A stretch of DNA of 64,000 nucleotides from Gallaecimonas kandeliae (GTDB lineage Bacteria > Pseudomonadota > Gammaproteobacteria > Enterobacterales > Gallaecimonadaceae): NCBI RefSeq assembly GCF_030450055.1, contig NZ_CP118480.1, positions 2,879,415 through 2,943,414 on the forward strand, written 5' to 3'. This document shows positions 42,177-51,492 of the stretch, piece by piece. The position numbers and the translations under genes are program-made. The notes beneath the pieces were generated by a model that worked only from the letters and a program-made list of their open reading frames with translations, searched no databases and was not told where the DNA came from. Numbering within the stretch: the stretch's first letter is position 1; each line of letters starts with the position of its first letter.

Positions 42177-42274
42177 TGAAGCATGACGAGCTCTATATCG
42201 GCCTGATGAGCGGCACTTCCCGTATGCGCAGGCGATACCGTCCCAGCGCCCAGCCCGCCAAGGGGAGCCACTGA
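42176..42274 (+). pseudogene. Leftover 5' end of a second anmK allele
   Basis: A 32-codon frame begins [15 protein letters not shown], the same as the intact anmK start MELYIGLMSGTS, then loses similarity and stops in a TGATG overlap with the real anmK ATG. The shared ELYIGLMSGTS uses different codons in places (CTC/CTT, ACT/ACC, TCC/AGT), all synonymous. The relic keeps the TGATG overlap with the upstream peptidase gene, so this is likely the original junction. It may still couple translation of anmK to the gene before it. Confidence 0.85.
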
Positions 42275-43344
42275 TGGAGCTTTATATCGGCCTGATGAGC
42301 GGCACCAGTATGGACGGTATCGACGCCGTGCTGGTGCGCTTCGAGGGTGAGCGCCTGCAATTGCTGGAGAGCCACCTCGAGCCCCTGCCCGAGCGGCTCT
42401 GCCAGTCCCTGCACGGCCTTTGCCAGCCGGGCCAGGACGGCCTGGACCAGGTAATGAGCGCCAGCCTCGCCTTCGCCGAACTCTCGGCCCAGGCGGTCAA
42501 GGCCTTGCTGAAGAAGGCCCAGGTGGCGCCACAGGCCGTCACCGCCATCGGCAGCCACGGCCAGACCATCCGCCATAGGCCCCAATGGGGCTACAGCGTG
42601 CAGATAGGGGACGCCGCCACCCTGGCGGTGGAAGCCGGCATCGACGTGGTCAGCAACTTCCGCATGAAGGACCTGGCCCTCGGCGGCCAGGGCGCCCCCC
42701 TGGTGCCGGCCTTCCACAAGTCGGTGCTGCAAAGCGACGCCGTGCTCAACATCGGCGGTATCGCCAACGTCACCTATCTTGGCGACCCCGTCTGCGGTTT
42801 CGACACCGGCCCCGGCAACACCTTGATGGACGCCTGGGCCCGGCGCCACCTGGGCCTGGCCTTCGACGAGGACGGCGCCTTCGCCGCCCAGGGCCAGGTG
42901 CTACCCCAGCTGCTCGGCGCCCTGCTGGCTGAACCCTACTTCGCCCAGCCCTGGCCCAAGTCCACGGGCCGCGAACTCTTCCATCTGGACTGGCTGCAAG
43001 GCTTCCTGCAAGGGGACGAGAACCCCGCCGACGTCCAGGCCACGTTGCTGGCCCTGACGGTGGAGACCATAGCCCTGCACCTCGAACAGCTGCTGCAAAA
43101 GGGCAAGGTCCAGCTCTGCGGCGGCGGCGCCCGCAACCCGCAATTGGCAGCCGCCCTCAAGGCCAGGCTGCCGGCCCTGGAGTGGGGTATCACAGACCAC
43201 GAAGGCATCCCCGGCGACTGGCTGGAAGCCATGGCCTTTGCCTGGCTGGCCAGACAGTTTATAAAGGGGTTGCCCGGCAACCTGCCGGAGGCGACCGGCG
43301 CCCGCCGCCCCGCCCTCTTGGGACAACTGACAAGAGCCTGCTGA
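42274..43344 (+). CDS. anmK: Anhydro-N-acetylmuramic acid kinase
   Basis: Phosphorylates and opens 1,6-anhydro-MurNAc during cell wall recycling. The 356-residue protein shows the family marks MELYIGLMSGTSMDGIDAVLVRF, AIGSHGQTIRHRP, LNIGGIANVTYL and FDTGPGNTLMDAWA. It follows the M23 peptidase gene, consistent with peptidoglycan turnover. AGGGGAG precedes the ATG. A partial copy of its start lies directly upstream. Confidence 0.95.
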   Translation: MELYIGLMSGTSMDGIDAVLVRFEGERLQLLESHLEPLPERLCQSLHGLCQPGQDGLDQVMSASLAFAELSAQAVKALLKKAQVAPQAVTAIGSHGQTIRHRPQWGYSVQIGDAATLAVEAGIDVVSNFRMKDLALGGQGAPLVPAFHKSVLQSDAVLNIGGIANVTYLGDPVCGFDTGPGNTLMDAWARRHLGLAFDEDGAFAAQGQVLPQLLGALLAEPYFAQPWPKSTGRELFHLDWLQGFLQGDENPADVQATLLALTVETIALHLEQLLQKGKVQLCGGGARNPQLAAALKARLPALEWGITDHEGIPGDWLEAMAFAWLARQFIKGLPGNLPEATGARRPALLGQLTRAC

Positions 43345-43361
43345 GCCAGGCCGAGAAACAC

Positions 43362-44585
43362 ATGCATCATCCCAGCAAGATCATCCGCCTGCTGGCCGAC
43401 CATTGGCCCAGCTTCGAGCGCCTGGTGGACAGGTTCGGCTTCGCGCCCTTCAGCTTCCAGGATCTCCAGGCCCTTATCCGCCAGCAGTACCCCGACTGGG
43501 GCCCGGAAAAGGTGTTCAAGGAAGCGGAGCGCTTCCTGGCCCTGGAAGTGGCCCTGCCGCTGCCCAAGTCCAGCCTGCTGGAGCTGAACGGCGCCGTCTT
43601 CGAGTTCGTCCAGTACCTCATCAAGGAACACCAGTTGGGGCTGAGCGGTGAAGTCGAAGCCCAGCTCGCCGAAATAGCCCGTCTCAGCGCCAAGCTCGAG
43701 GAGAGCCTGGCCGCCCTGGATGCCGAGGACAGCCGCCGCTACCTGCGCCGCATCGACAACCTGGTGCGCAAGGTGGCCGGTCAGTTCAAGGAAAACGAAC
43801 AGGCCATCTACCGCCTGGCCGAGACGGCCAAGAGCCAGAGCGCCCTGTCGTTGAACCACAGATACCAGTTGGTGCTGGACGCCTTCGACGACTACATCGA
43901 GCCCATGCTGGACATGCTCGAGCCCCACGGCCGCTTCGCCCTGGCCTTGGACGACTTGGCCTTCAAGCTCAACGACCAGTACCGCCACCTGGAGCGCTCC
44001 GGCCACCTGTTCGAGGTGCGCGGCGCCCTGCTGCTGCTGCGCACCCGCATCCTGGTGCTGTTCAACGAGGGCCGCGAGAGCCTGCGACGCGCCGCCGACC
44101 TGCTGCTGCCCCTGCGCCAGGAGCTGCGCAAGAACACCCTGATCGCCAAGGCCGCCAGCCAACTGCTGGGGGAAATTCGCAAGAAAGGGTTGGAGCGGAC
44201 CCTGGGTGGCCGCACCCCTGTGCTGTCCTCCGATACGATGCGCCGCACCCTGGCCAGCCAGCACCAGCTGCTGGCCTACCTCGGCGACATCGCCGGCTTC
44301 CAGGAAGAGGAAGTGCTGCTGCCGGAGGACGACGACCGCGCCCCGGCCGCCAACCTCAACCTGCCGGACCCGGCCGAGGTCCAGGCCGCCTTCAAGGCCT
44401 CGAAAGACAAGAGCGCCATCCACTGGCTGCTGGACCAGTACCCGAGTCTCGCCGCCGACGAGCTGCTGCACCTCTACCAGCACCTCCAGCTCAAGGCCGA
44501 CAACCCCCATGGCCAGCGCCAGACCCTGGCCCTCAAGGACTGCACCCTTCACCTTTATCCGCTGGAGAGCCGCCATGCAGATTGA
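43362..44585 (+). CDS. mksF: MksF-type kleisin of the Mks condensin
   Basis: Kleisin subunit predicted to bridge the MksB heads and bind MksE in chromosome organisation. The 407-residue soluble protein has a winged-helix-like N-terminus (SKIIRLLADHWPSFERLVDRFGF), long charged helices (about 110-260) and an acidic C-terminal third. I assign it from position: kleisin, then E subunit, then SMC-like B subunit, as in Pseudomonas mksFEB. Start taken as the ATG at 43362. It lies 17 bases after anmK, and its stop overlaps the mksE start. Confidence 0.85.
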   Translation: MHHPSKIIRLLADHWPSFERLVDRFGFAPFSFQDLQALIRQQYPDWGPEKVFKEAERFLALEVALPLPKSSLLELNGAVFEFVQYLIKEHQLGLSGEVEAQLAEIARLSAKLEESLAALDAEDSRRYLRRIDNLVRKVAGQFKENEQAIYRLAETAKSQSALSLNHRYQLVLDAFDDYIEPMLDMLEPHGRFALALDDLAFKLNDQYRHLERSGHLFEVRGALLLLRTRILVLFNEGRESLRRAADLLLPLRQELRKNTLIAKAASQLLGEIRKKGLERTLGGRTPVLSSDTMRRTLASQHQLLAYLGDIAGFQEEEVLLPEDDDRAPAANLNLPDPAEVQAAFKASKDKSAIHWLLDQYPSLAADELLHLYQHLQLKADNPHGQRQTLALKDCTLHLYPLESRHAD

Positions 44586-45108
44586 TTTGGCCGAACTCAA
44601 GGCCCTGGAAGACATCCACCGCAAGTTGATGGCGGGCTACCACCTCAGTGAGCAGGAGCCCGGCCTCTGGCTGGAACTGTGCGCCCAGGAAGACGCCTAC
44701 CAGGGGCTGTTCGCGGCCCTCGGCTATGAGCTCAAGCACGACGAGCGGGGTTTCTTCTACTTCAACACCCCCGAGACCACGGTCAACATGTCCAAGACCT
44801 CCCAGTGGTTCGCCCTGACCCTCTACTGCCTGGTGGAAGATCTGGCGGACGCCGGCAAGGATCCGGTCAATGCCCTTTTCGATCTCACCTTCGGGTTCGA
44901 GGAAATGGACGCCCTGGTCAGCCGCCACCTGCCGCTGTTCGAGCAGCTCAACGTGCAGAGCGCCTCGGATCTTCGCAAGGAAGTCTTCAACCGCATGGTG
45001 CGCCTGGGCTTTGCCCGCGAAGAAGGGGACGGCTTCAAGTTGCTGCCCCCCTGCCACCGCTTCCTGGACGCGGCTTTGGCTTTGACGGTGGAGGAGCCCA
45101 ATGAATAA
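44575..45108 (+). CDS. mksE: MksE subunit of the Mks condensin
   Basis: Small winged-helix partner of the kleisin. The 177-residue protein has tandem winged-helix-like stretches (YQGLFAALGYELKHDERGFFYF and RMVRLGFAREEGDGFKLL), the pattern of MksE/MukE-like subunits. It overlaps mksF by 11 bases at the start. The C-terminus KLLPPCHRFLDAALALT is echoed in the small frame that follows. The stop overlaps the start of that frame. Confidence 0.84.
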   Translation: MQIDLAELKALEDIHRKLMAGYHLSEQEPGLWLELCAQEDAYQGLFAALGYELKHDERGFFYFNTPETTVNMSKTSQWFALTLYCLVEDLADAGKDPVNALFDLTFGFEEMDALVSRHLPLFEQLNVQSASDLRKEVFNRMVRLGFAREEGDGFKLLPPCHRFLDAALALTVEEPNE

Positions 45109-45211
45109 CGTATCTGGCTTGGGCAAACTGCTGCCCGCTCTTGACCACGGCATCTTGGATGCAGCCCTGGCCCTGACCACCGACAACGCCGAGGAGACCC
45201 TGGATGTCTGA
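45101..45211 (+). pseudogene. 36-codon frame matching the mksE C-terminus
   Basis: The frame fills the mksE-mksB gap exactly, overlapping both neighbours by 8 bases. Its KLLPALDHGILDAALALT matches KLLPPCHRFLDAALALT of MksE. All eight codons of LDAALALT differ from those in mksE yet encode the same residues. I read it as the tail of another mksE allele that once ended at the mksB start. An ATG starts the frame, so it could still be translated as a coupling peptide. Confidence 0.75.
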
Positions 45212-48014
45212 ACAGACTTTCGGCCTCACCAAACTGGCCCTGCTCAATACCGCCGGCTACGGCAAGTGCGTGCTGCCCCTGGACAGGTCGGTGTCGGTCT
45301 GCGCCCCCAACAACACCGGCAAGTCGTCGGTGATCAACGCCCTGCAGTTCCCGCTGATCAACGACATGCGCCTCACCGAATGGGACGGCCACAGCTTCGA
45401 GGAAACCCGCAAGTTCTACTTCGGCTCAGACAAGTCCTATGTGCTGCTGGAAGCCAGACTGCCCGGCGAGCGCACCATGACCATAGGGGTGGCGGGCCGC
45501 GGCAAGGCCAGCGGCTACCAGTACCAGTATTTCTGCTACCAGGGCGCCCTCGATCTGGGCCACTACACCGAGGGCAAGGCCATAGTGCCCTACGGCCGCC
45601 TCTTCGAGCGCCTGGCCGAAAGGGGCTGCCAGCCCCAGGAGCTCAAGGCCTCGGAACTGAACGCCCTCTTGACCGGCGGCGCCACCCCTTATGACCACCT
45701 GCACATGAAGCTCATCCCCCTCAACAACGTCTCGGATGCGCCCGTGTACAAGGAGATCTTCAGGCGCATGCTGAACCTGCACAAGCTCAGCGCCCAGGAC
45801 GTCAAAGGCTTCATGCTCAAGGTCTTCGACCGCCACTTCTCCAACGCCCGCATCGACTTCCTGGCCGTCTGGCACAATGCCTTCGACAAGGTCAACCGCA
45901 TGCGCGCCCAGCTGGCGGCCATGGAGAAGGAAAGCCAGGCTGTCCAGGCGCTGGAAAACCTGCTGGACGGGCGGGCCGTGCTCAAGGGCAAACTGGCCGC
46001 CTACCAGCCGCGCCTGGACGAGGCCTTGGTGCAATGGCACGACCATATGGACGAGAAGACACAAGAGCTGGCCCGCCGCCGCGAACTGCTCGCCGACGAG
46101 AAGGCCGGCCTCAAGGACAGGAACAATTTCTACCAGAGCCAGCTGATGGAGTTGGGGGGCAACAAGAAGGCCCTGGAGCAATGGCTGGCCGAGTATGACG
46201 GCCTCTACCAGGATTTCGCCCTGGTGGACGAGGCCACCCTGGCCGCCAATATCCAGAGCCTCAAGGCCGAGTACGAGGCCCTCATCGGCCTGCTGGCCTC
46301 GGTCAAGGCCCAGCCCCTGTCCGCCATAGAGCGGCGCCTCAAGGAACTGCGCCGCCAGCTCAGCTCCAACAAGCTGCAGTTCAAGAACCTCGAGTACAAC
46401 CTTTATTCCCGGCTGCGCGAAGATCTCTCTCCCGGCGAGGTGGCCGAGCTCAGCCGGCTGCTGAACCCGGATCTGCTGGCCCTGTCCACCGCCAAGGGCG
46501 GCGAAGTGGCCATCGAGGACGACGGCGCCTTCGGCGACTTCCTGGAGCAGGTGGCCGGCGCCATCCGCGGCCAGGTGATGCACCTGCCCGGTGCCACCAT
46601 CGACTTGAGCCACCTGGCCAGCCACAGCTTCAGCTCAGCCGAGGACAAGCTGGTACTGAAAGAGACCATAGAGCAGCAGGAAGCCGAGCTGGAACTGCTC
46701 AGCGCCCAGCTGCGGGTGGCCCAGGATCTGGAAGCCAGGCTCGCCGAGAAGGCGGCCCTGGAACGCCAGGTGGAGGAAGAGCAGGCGGCCCTGCGCGGCT
46801 TCAAGCGCTTCGACGAGATGCGCAGCCAGTACCCTGAGCGCCAAGCCCAGTTCGACACCCTGGCCGAGGAAGAGGCTACCTTGCGCGAACAGCTGGAAGA
46901 GCTGCGAGCCCTGGAGAGCCGCATCAACGACGAGCTGCTGCAGCTCAAGGTCCGCGAGGACCAGTTCAAACGCCAGGGCGAGGTGCTGGAGCGGGCCAAG
47001 GCCCTGCGCATCGACGATCAACTGGATCTGGTCACGGGCCGCAAGACCCCTTACATGATCGACATCCGCCTCGACATGGACGGCCTGGCCGACAGCCTCG
47101 AGCACTTCAACCGCGAGTGCCGGGAGCTGCGCGACCACGATCTCAACATCAGCAACACCTACCTCTACCTGGTGCGCCAGGGGATCAGCCAGTTCGACGG
47201 CGACCCGGACGAGGAAAGCCGCTGCCAGAAGCTGATCAACTACTTCCACAACCTGCCGGCCGAGCGCGAGGTGATAGCCCGCCAGGCCAGGACAGCCCTG
47301 GTGGACGTGGCCGGCACCCTGACCTCGCTGCGCAGCGACCTGCACCGCCTGCACGGCGAGATGGAGCGCTTCAACCGCGGCATCACCCGCCACCCCATAT
47401 CCAACCTCAAGGGTTTCAAGATAGAAGTGGTGGACAGGCCCCAGCTGGTGCAGCACATCGACACCATCCTCGAGACCTCCAAGCGCTACGAGGAAGGCCA
47501 GAGCTTCGATCTGCTGGATCTCAACCAGCCCACCGACGACAAGGCCCTGGCCCAGGCCAAGGACTACCTGATCAAGGTGGGCACAGAGCGCGCCGGCCTG
47601 ACGTTGGACGATCTCTTCGACATCCGCTTCAGGGTCACGGACCGCGCCGGCAACACCGAATCCTACGACAAAATCGACTCCGCCGGCTCCAACGGGACCC
47701 GCATCACCATCAAGCTGCTGTGCGGCATGCTCTTCATCCGCCAGCTGCTCAGCGAGAAGGAGCGGGGCAAGTACCTTATCCCGCTGTACATCGACGAGGC
47801 GGCGGACATCGATCCCTCCAACCAGAGGGCCATCATCGACACCGCCCGCCACTTCGGCTTCGTGCCCATCTTCGCCTCGGTCAAACCGCAGATCGCCTGT
47901 GAGGTGGTGGTACCGATCCGCACCACCCGCGACGGCACCCTCAACCTGGTGGAAGAAAAAGACTGGATAGAAGTGGAAGCCCCGGCCCTGGCCCCAGAGG
48001 CCCTGGAAGCCTGA
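45204..48014 (+). CDS. mksB: MksB, SMC-like ATPase of the Mks condensin
   Basis: DNA-organising ATPase. The 936 residues match the length of Pseudomonas MksB. A Walker A motif with Lys40 (APNNTGKSS) lies at the N-terminus, long coiled coils flank a hinge region in the middle (about 230-620), and Walker B with Asp864 and Glu865 (PLYIDEAADIDPSNQ) lies near the C-terminus. There is no mksG (TOPRIM nuclease) gene downstream, so this is the three-gene Mks form rather than the four-gene plasmid-defence Wadjet form. A terminator follows. Confidence 0.92.
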   Translation: MSEQTFGLTKLALLNTAGYGKCVLPLDRSVSVCAPNNTGKSSVINALQFPLINDMRLTEWDGHSFEETRKFYFGSDKSYVLLEARLPGERTMTIGVAGRGKASGYQYQYFCYQGALDLGHYTEGKAIVPYGRLFERLAERGCQPQELKASELNALLTGGATPYDHLHMKLIPLNNVSDAPVYKEIFRRMLNLHKLSAQDVKGFMLKVFDRHFSNARIDFLAVWHNAFDKVNRMRAQLAAMEKESQAVQALENLLDGRAVLKGKLAAYQPRLDEALVQWHDHMDEKTQELARRRELLADEKAGLKDRNNFYQSQLMELGGNKKALEQWLAEYDGLYQDFALVDEATLAANIQSLKAEYEALIGLLASVKAQPLSAIERRLKELRRQLSSNKLQFKNLEYNLYSRLREDLSPGEVAELSRLLNPDLLALSTAKGGEVAIEDDGAFGDFLEQVAGAIRGQVMHLPGATIDLSHLASHSFSSAEDKLVLKETIEQQEAELELLSAQLRVAQDLEARLAEKAALERQVEEEQAALRGFKRFDEMRSQYPERQAQFDTLAEEEATLREQLEELRALESRINDELLQLKVREDQFKRQGEVLERAKALRIDDQLDLVTGRKTPYMIDIRLDMDGLADSLEHFNRECRELRDHDLNISNTYLYLVRQGISQFDGDPDEESRCQKLINYFHNLPAEREVIARQARTALVDVAGTLTSLRSDLHRLHGEMERFNRGITRHPISNLKGFKIEVVDRPQLVQHIDTILETSKRYEEGQSFDLLDLNQPTDDKALAQAKDYLIKVGTERAGLTLDDLFDIRFRVTDRAGNTESYDKIDSAGSNGTRITIKLLCGMLFIRQLLSEKERGKYLIPLYIDEAADIDPSNQRAIIDTARHFGFVPIFASVKPQIACEVVVPIRTTRDGTLNLVEEKDWIEVEAPALAPEALEA

Positions 48015-48018
48015 TCCC

Positions 48019-48044
48019 AAGCCGTCCACCCGGGCGGCTTTTTT
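48019..48044 (+). terminator. Terminator after mksB
   Basis: AAGCCGTCC (48019-48027) pairs with GGGCGGCTT (48032-48040) around ACCC, with one G-T pair, followed by a T-run. It ends the anmK-mks transcript. Confidence 0.82.
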
Positions 48045-48149
48045 ACATCCCGGTAAAAAACCTGAAAGACCAGGCCGCCGCCCCTGGTCCTCTTCCTTGC
48101 AGTGACGTGCCACCCCCGCATCCCACTTGGCATAAAGGAGGGTATCGCT

Positions 48150-48503
48150 ATGACACTGACCCAAACCCTGGGCACAGCCCTGCTGCTCTGCTCGGCGGCG
48201 GCCCTGGCCGGCCCCGGCAACGACAACGGCCACAGCCGCCGTAGCAACGGCGGCGTCATCTACGTCACGGACCAGGGGCTCTACTACGACACCTTCGCCG
48301 TGGTGGACGCCATCCCCATGCAGGGACGCTTCCAGAAACTCAACCCCAACGGCCCCATGGGCCCCGAAACGGAATTTGGCCCAGGCGATCCCGGCTACCT
48401 CGGCGGCCGCTGGTGGGTGGATCTCAACGGCAACGGCTACATGGACGAAGAGGACATGTACTTCCTCTGCCCCCTGCTTGGCCCAGGGCGCGAAACGCCC
48501 TGA
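48150..48503 (+). CDS. Small secreted protein with an EF-hand-like loop
   Basis: A 117-residue protein I do not recognise. It has a signal peptide (MTLTQTLGTALLLCSAAALA), then GPGNDNGHSRRSNGG and a proline/glycine-rich body. DLNGNGYMDEED near the C-terminus fits an EF-hand calcium loop (D1, N3, N5, D9, D12), as in dockerin-like segments. AAAGGAGG lies 7 bases before the ATG, so strong translation is expected. It has its own terminator and no functional partner beside it. Confidence 0.7.
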   Translation: MTLTQTLGTALLLCSAAALAGPGNDNGHSRRSNGGVIYVTDQGLYYDTFAVVDAIPMQGRFQKLNPNGPMGPETEFGPGDPGYLGGRWWVDLNGNGYMDEEDMYFLCPLLGPGRETP

Positions 48504-48534
48504 ACCCTGCCGGTCCTGCCTGGTGCAGGACGCA

Positions 48535-48561
48535 AAAAAGGGAGGCTACGCCTCCCTTTTT
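48535..48561. terminator. Bidirectional terminator
   Basis: AAAAAGGGAGGC (48535-48546) pairs with GCCTCCCTTTTT (48550-48561) around TAC. It lies between two convergent secreted-protein genes. Confidence 0.87.
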
Positions 48562-48570
48562 CATTGCCGC

Positions 48571-51492
48571 CTACTGGCCGGACAGGGGCGTCTGGCTGAC
48601 CTGGTAACCGCCGTCCGTACAGAAGCTGCCTTGCAGTTCCTGGGGGTCCAGGTAGAAGGGCTTGTCCGGGTAGGGCCTGGATACCCCGGAGGGGGTGCCC
48701 ATGGGATAGCGCTTTAGGTAGCCGTTGTCGTGCTGCTGCCACAGCTTCAAGGGATAGCTGTAGGTCATCAACAGTCTGGGCCTGTCGCCGTTGTCCGCCA
48801 GCAGCCGCTCGACACCGCCGGCAACCAGCCCGGCCTGGGCCACCACCACCTTGAGGTTGAAGCGGACATCGTTGCCGGTGGAGCCCGGCACCTGCAGCTG
48901 CTGCCACTTTTCGATGGGCACGAAGGCCGATTGCGCCTTGCGGCGGCCGTTCTCCAGCCGTTCTATGGCCACGAACACATCCACGTCCTCGGGATGCCAA
49001 TCCGAGTTGGGATTGAGGGTGTAGTAGAAGTTGCCGTCCAATGTGGTGGGGTTGCAGCCCGTGGGCCTGCCGTCATAGAAACTGGAAGTGCAGTTGTAGC
49101 CGTCACCATCGATGGACGAGACCCACTGCGCCACACCGACATTGGGCAGCTTGACCATGGCGAAGACCCCCAACGGCTCGTTGTAGGTGGGATAAGCCCC
49201 GCTGTTGTCGTAGGCACCCGTCTCAGGGGCATCCTTGGCATTCAGAGAGCCCGGCGTGGCGATGCTGACGTCGTCGGTATTGCCCATGAAGGTGGTCTCT
49301 CCGCGCAGGGCCATCTCGCCGACGGTGACCGTGGGCATGGGCGGCGGCAGGTCGAAGCCTTCGATCTTGGCCGGTACGCTGAAGTTGGCGAAGCCGAAGA
49401 GGGACGACAGGCTCCCCAGCACCGCAGACGATATGGGCTCAGGACTGGCCGTGGCCAGCAGGCCCAGGGCTTCGCCCGTCTTCTGCAGGGCGGTAGCGCT
49501 GTCCGAGGTGTTGGTCCACAGCTTCTCGTCGTAGACGGCGGTGGCGTAATCCTTCTGGTCCTTGAACTGCTCGTAGAACTGGCGATAGCTCTTGAAGGTG
49601 GTGGCACCTACCCGATCGTCCAGGCCGGCGTCGTTGAAATAGCTGGTCAGGTAGTCGGCGTCCAGGAAGCTGCTGGCGTCGCGAACCGGCACGCTGTTGC
49701 CGGTATAGCGGCCGGTGAGCCTGGTTTCACCGTTGGCCATGGGCGAGACCTTCAAGGTCAGCACCGAGGCGTAGCAGGCGGTGCAGGGATCATAGCCCAG
49801 CTCGAAATCGGCGTAGATCCATTGCTTGTCCTCGTTGGCGATCAGCGGCGCCATGGCCGTGACCCTGGTGGTCCCCGCCTGCCTGTCCAACGACATGGGC
49901 GCATAGGGTGAGAAGAGGTTGCTGGCGACCCGGCCGTTGCCACCGCTGTGGCTCAGCTCGATGGCGGCGGCGTTGTAGATCCCGGGGGCCTGATCATAGA
50001 GGACTATGGCCCTCAGCCTGCCGGTGTAGCGGTTATACAGCATCACATAGGGCATGCCGTAGGTCTTCTGGTCGAAGGGCACGTCCGTCTGGCCACCCTT
50101 GAGCATGTGATAGCCCAGGTTGTGCTTGACCAGCTCCCAGCCGCTTTGCGGCTGCATGTCCGGTAGCTCACTGCTCGAGCCGGCCGGGGCGGCGAAGGGA
50201 TAGCGGCTCAGTGAGTCCTGGTAGAAGGGGCTGATCAGCGGTGGCTGCTCGGTAGGATTACTGCTGCCCACATAGCCCACGTAGGGCCAGTTGAGCCGGC
50301 GCCAGTCGAAGCCGTTTTGCTGGTAGTCGTTGTCGCTGCCGTAGCTGGCGTTGCGCTGTGCCGGCGGCACCCTGGGCGCATCCGGGTCGGTGCTGATCCG
50401 CTCTTGCGCATTGCCGGCCAGGTAACGGGCGTAGGACTGGACCTCGTCCTTGGCCTTGAGCCGCCACTGGCTGCCCGGCCCCGTCTCCTGGCTCAGTGAG
50501 ACGCTCTTGTCGTCCGCCATGGTCAGGTACTGGCCGTAATGGCGGTTCTTGAAGCGGAACAGGTTGTCCTCGACGATCTCCACCTGCCAGCGGCAGGCAT
50601 CGCTGTTGGGATCGCCCCCCAGGGTCGCCTGGTCCTCCGGCTTGACGAAGCAGAGGCCGGCACCATTGCCATCGACGAGGGCCGCAACGCCGTCCTTCAG
50701 GCTGCTTATGTGCCAGTGTTGGCCATCGGCCTCCTCCTCCAAGTCGGCAACGCTCAGCCGCTGGCCCTGCTCCAGGGCGAAGCGGCTCAGCCGGTACTTG
50801 TCCAATGCGGGTACCAGGTAGTAGTCCTGGCCGGGGTCGAAGGCGGCCAGACCCTTGAACACCTTCATGGACGACACCTTGCCTGCCAGGTCACCCAGAT
50901 CCTGGTTGTCGCTCAGGGTCAGCTTGGCGCCCTGGAAACCGGTATGCTCGTAAAGCTCGGCCACATAGCCTGGCGGCAGGGTCACCGACCTTGCCAGATC
51001 GTTGAAGTTAGCCAGGCCGCTGAGGTCCTGGTCGCTGCAATAGCGCAGGCCGTTGCCGCCGGGTTGCTTGTAAAGGCAGACCTGGGTGCTTTCGTCAAAA
51101 TCATCGTCGTGGACAACCTGGAAGGGGCCGCGGCCGTGGTAGTACTCCCACCATGAATCCAGGTCGTAGCTACCCTGGCGCCAGGATTGGCTATAGGGTC
51201 CGTCCCACTCCTGCCTGCTGAAGTCCACCCGGTAGCCTTCCTTGACCCTTATGTTTTGGACCCACCAAACCCCGGCACCCGATCCGGCGGAGTAGCTCTG
51301 CCCTGCGTCCTTGCAGCTGGTGATGCCGTCCGTATTGGCATTGCCTTCCGTGAAACAGGCGGCGTCGTAAGCGGACGCCGCCGGCGCCGCGCACAGCAGA
51401 ACCAGGGTGATCGCCGCCTTGAGGCGGCTCCCCTTGCCTGGCGCGGCATTAGTGGCAACCTTGGCCCATGCGGGGCTCCCAATGACTCTCAT
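48571..51492 (-). CDS. Large secreted protein with a beta/gamma-crystallin-like domain
   Basis: A 973-residue exported protein of unknown role. It has a long signal peptide (cut about residue 41, APAASA), a beta/gamma-crystallin-like region (about 105-205; VCLYKQPGGNGLRYCSDQ and VAELYEHTGFQGAKLTLSDNQD, often Ca-binding), a lectin-like stretch, and a long C-terminal half without motifs I know. AAGGAAG precedes the ATG at 51492. The frame extends 50 codons upstream without support. A LysR-type gene is divergent from it. Confidence 0.72.
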   Translation of the reverse strand: MRVIGSPAWAKVATNAAPGKGSRLKAAITLVLLCAAPAASAYDAACFTEGNANTDGITSCKDAGQSYSAGSGAGVWWVQNIRVKEGYRVDFSRQEWDGPYSQSWRQGSYDLDSWWEYYHGRGPFQVVHDDDFDESTQVCLYKQPGGNGLRYCSDQDLSGLANFNDLARSVTLPPGYVAELYEHTGFQGAKLTLSDNQDLGDLAGKVSSMKVFKGLAAFDPGQDYYLVPALDKYRLSRFALEQGQRLSVADLEEEADGQHWHISSLKDGVAALVDGNGAGLCFVKPEDQATLGGDPNSDACRWQVEIVEDNLFRFKNRHYGQYLTMADDKSVSLSQETGPGSQWRLKAKDEVQSYARYLAGNAQERISTDPDAPRVPPAQRNASYGSDNDYQQNGFDWRRLNWPYVGYVGSSNPTEQPPLISPFYQDSLSRYPFAAPAGSSSELPDMQPQSGWELVKHNLGYHMLKGGQTDVPFDQKTYGMPYVMLYNRYTGRLRAIVLYDQAPGIYNAAAIELSHSGGNGRVASNLFSPYAPMSLDRQAGTTRVTAMAPLIANEDKQWIYADFELGYDPCTACYASVLTLKVSPMANGETRLTGRYTGNSVPVRDASSFLDADYLTSYFNDAGLDDRVGATTFKSYRQFYEQFKDQKDYATAVYDEKLWTNTSDSATALQKTGEALGLLATASPEPISSAVLGSLSSLFGFANFSVPAKIEGFDLPPPMPTVTVGEMALRGETTFMGNTDDVSIATPGSLNAKDAPETGAYDNSGAYPTYNEPLGVFAMVKLPNVGVAQWVSSIDGDGYNCTSSFYDGRPTGCNPTTLDGNFYYTLNPNSDWHPEDVDVFVAIERLENGRRKAQSAFVPIEKWQQLQVPGSTGNDVRFNLKVVVAQAGLVAGGVERLLADNGDRPRLLMTYSYPLKLWQQHDNGYLKRYPMGTPSGVSRPYPDKPFYLDPQELQGSFCTDGGYQVSQTPLSGQ

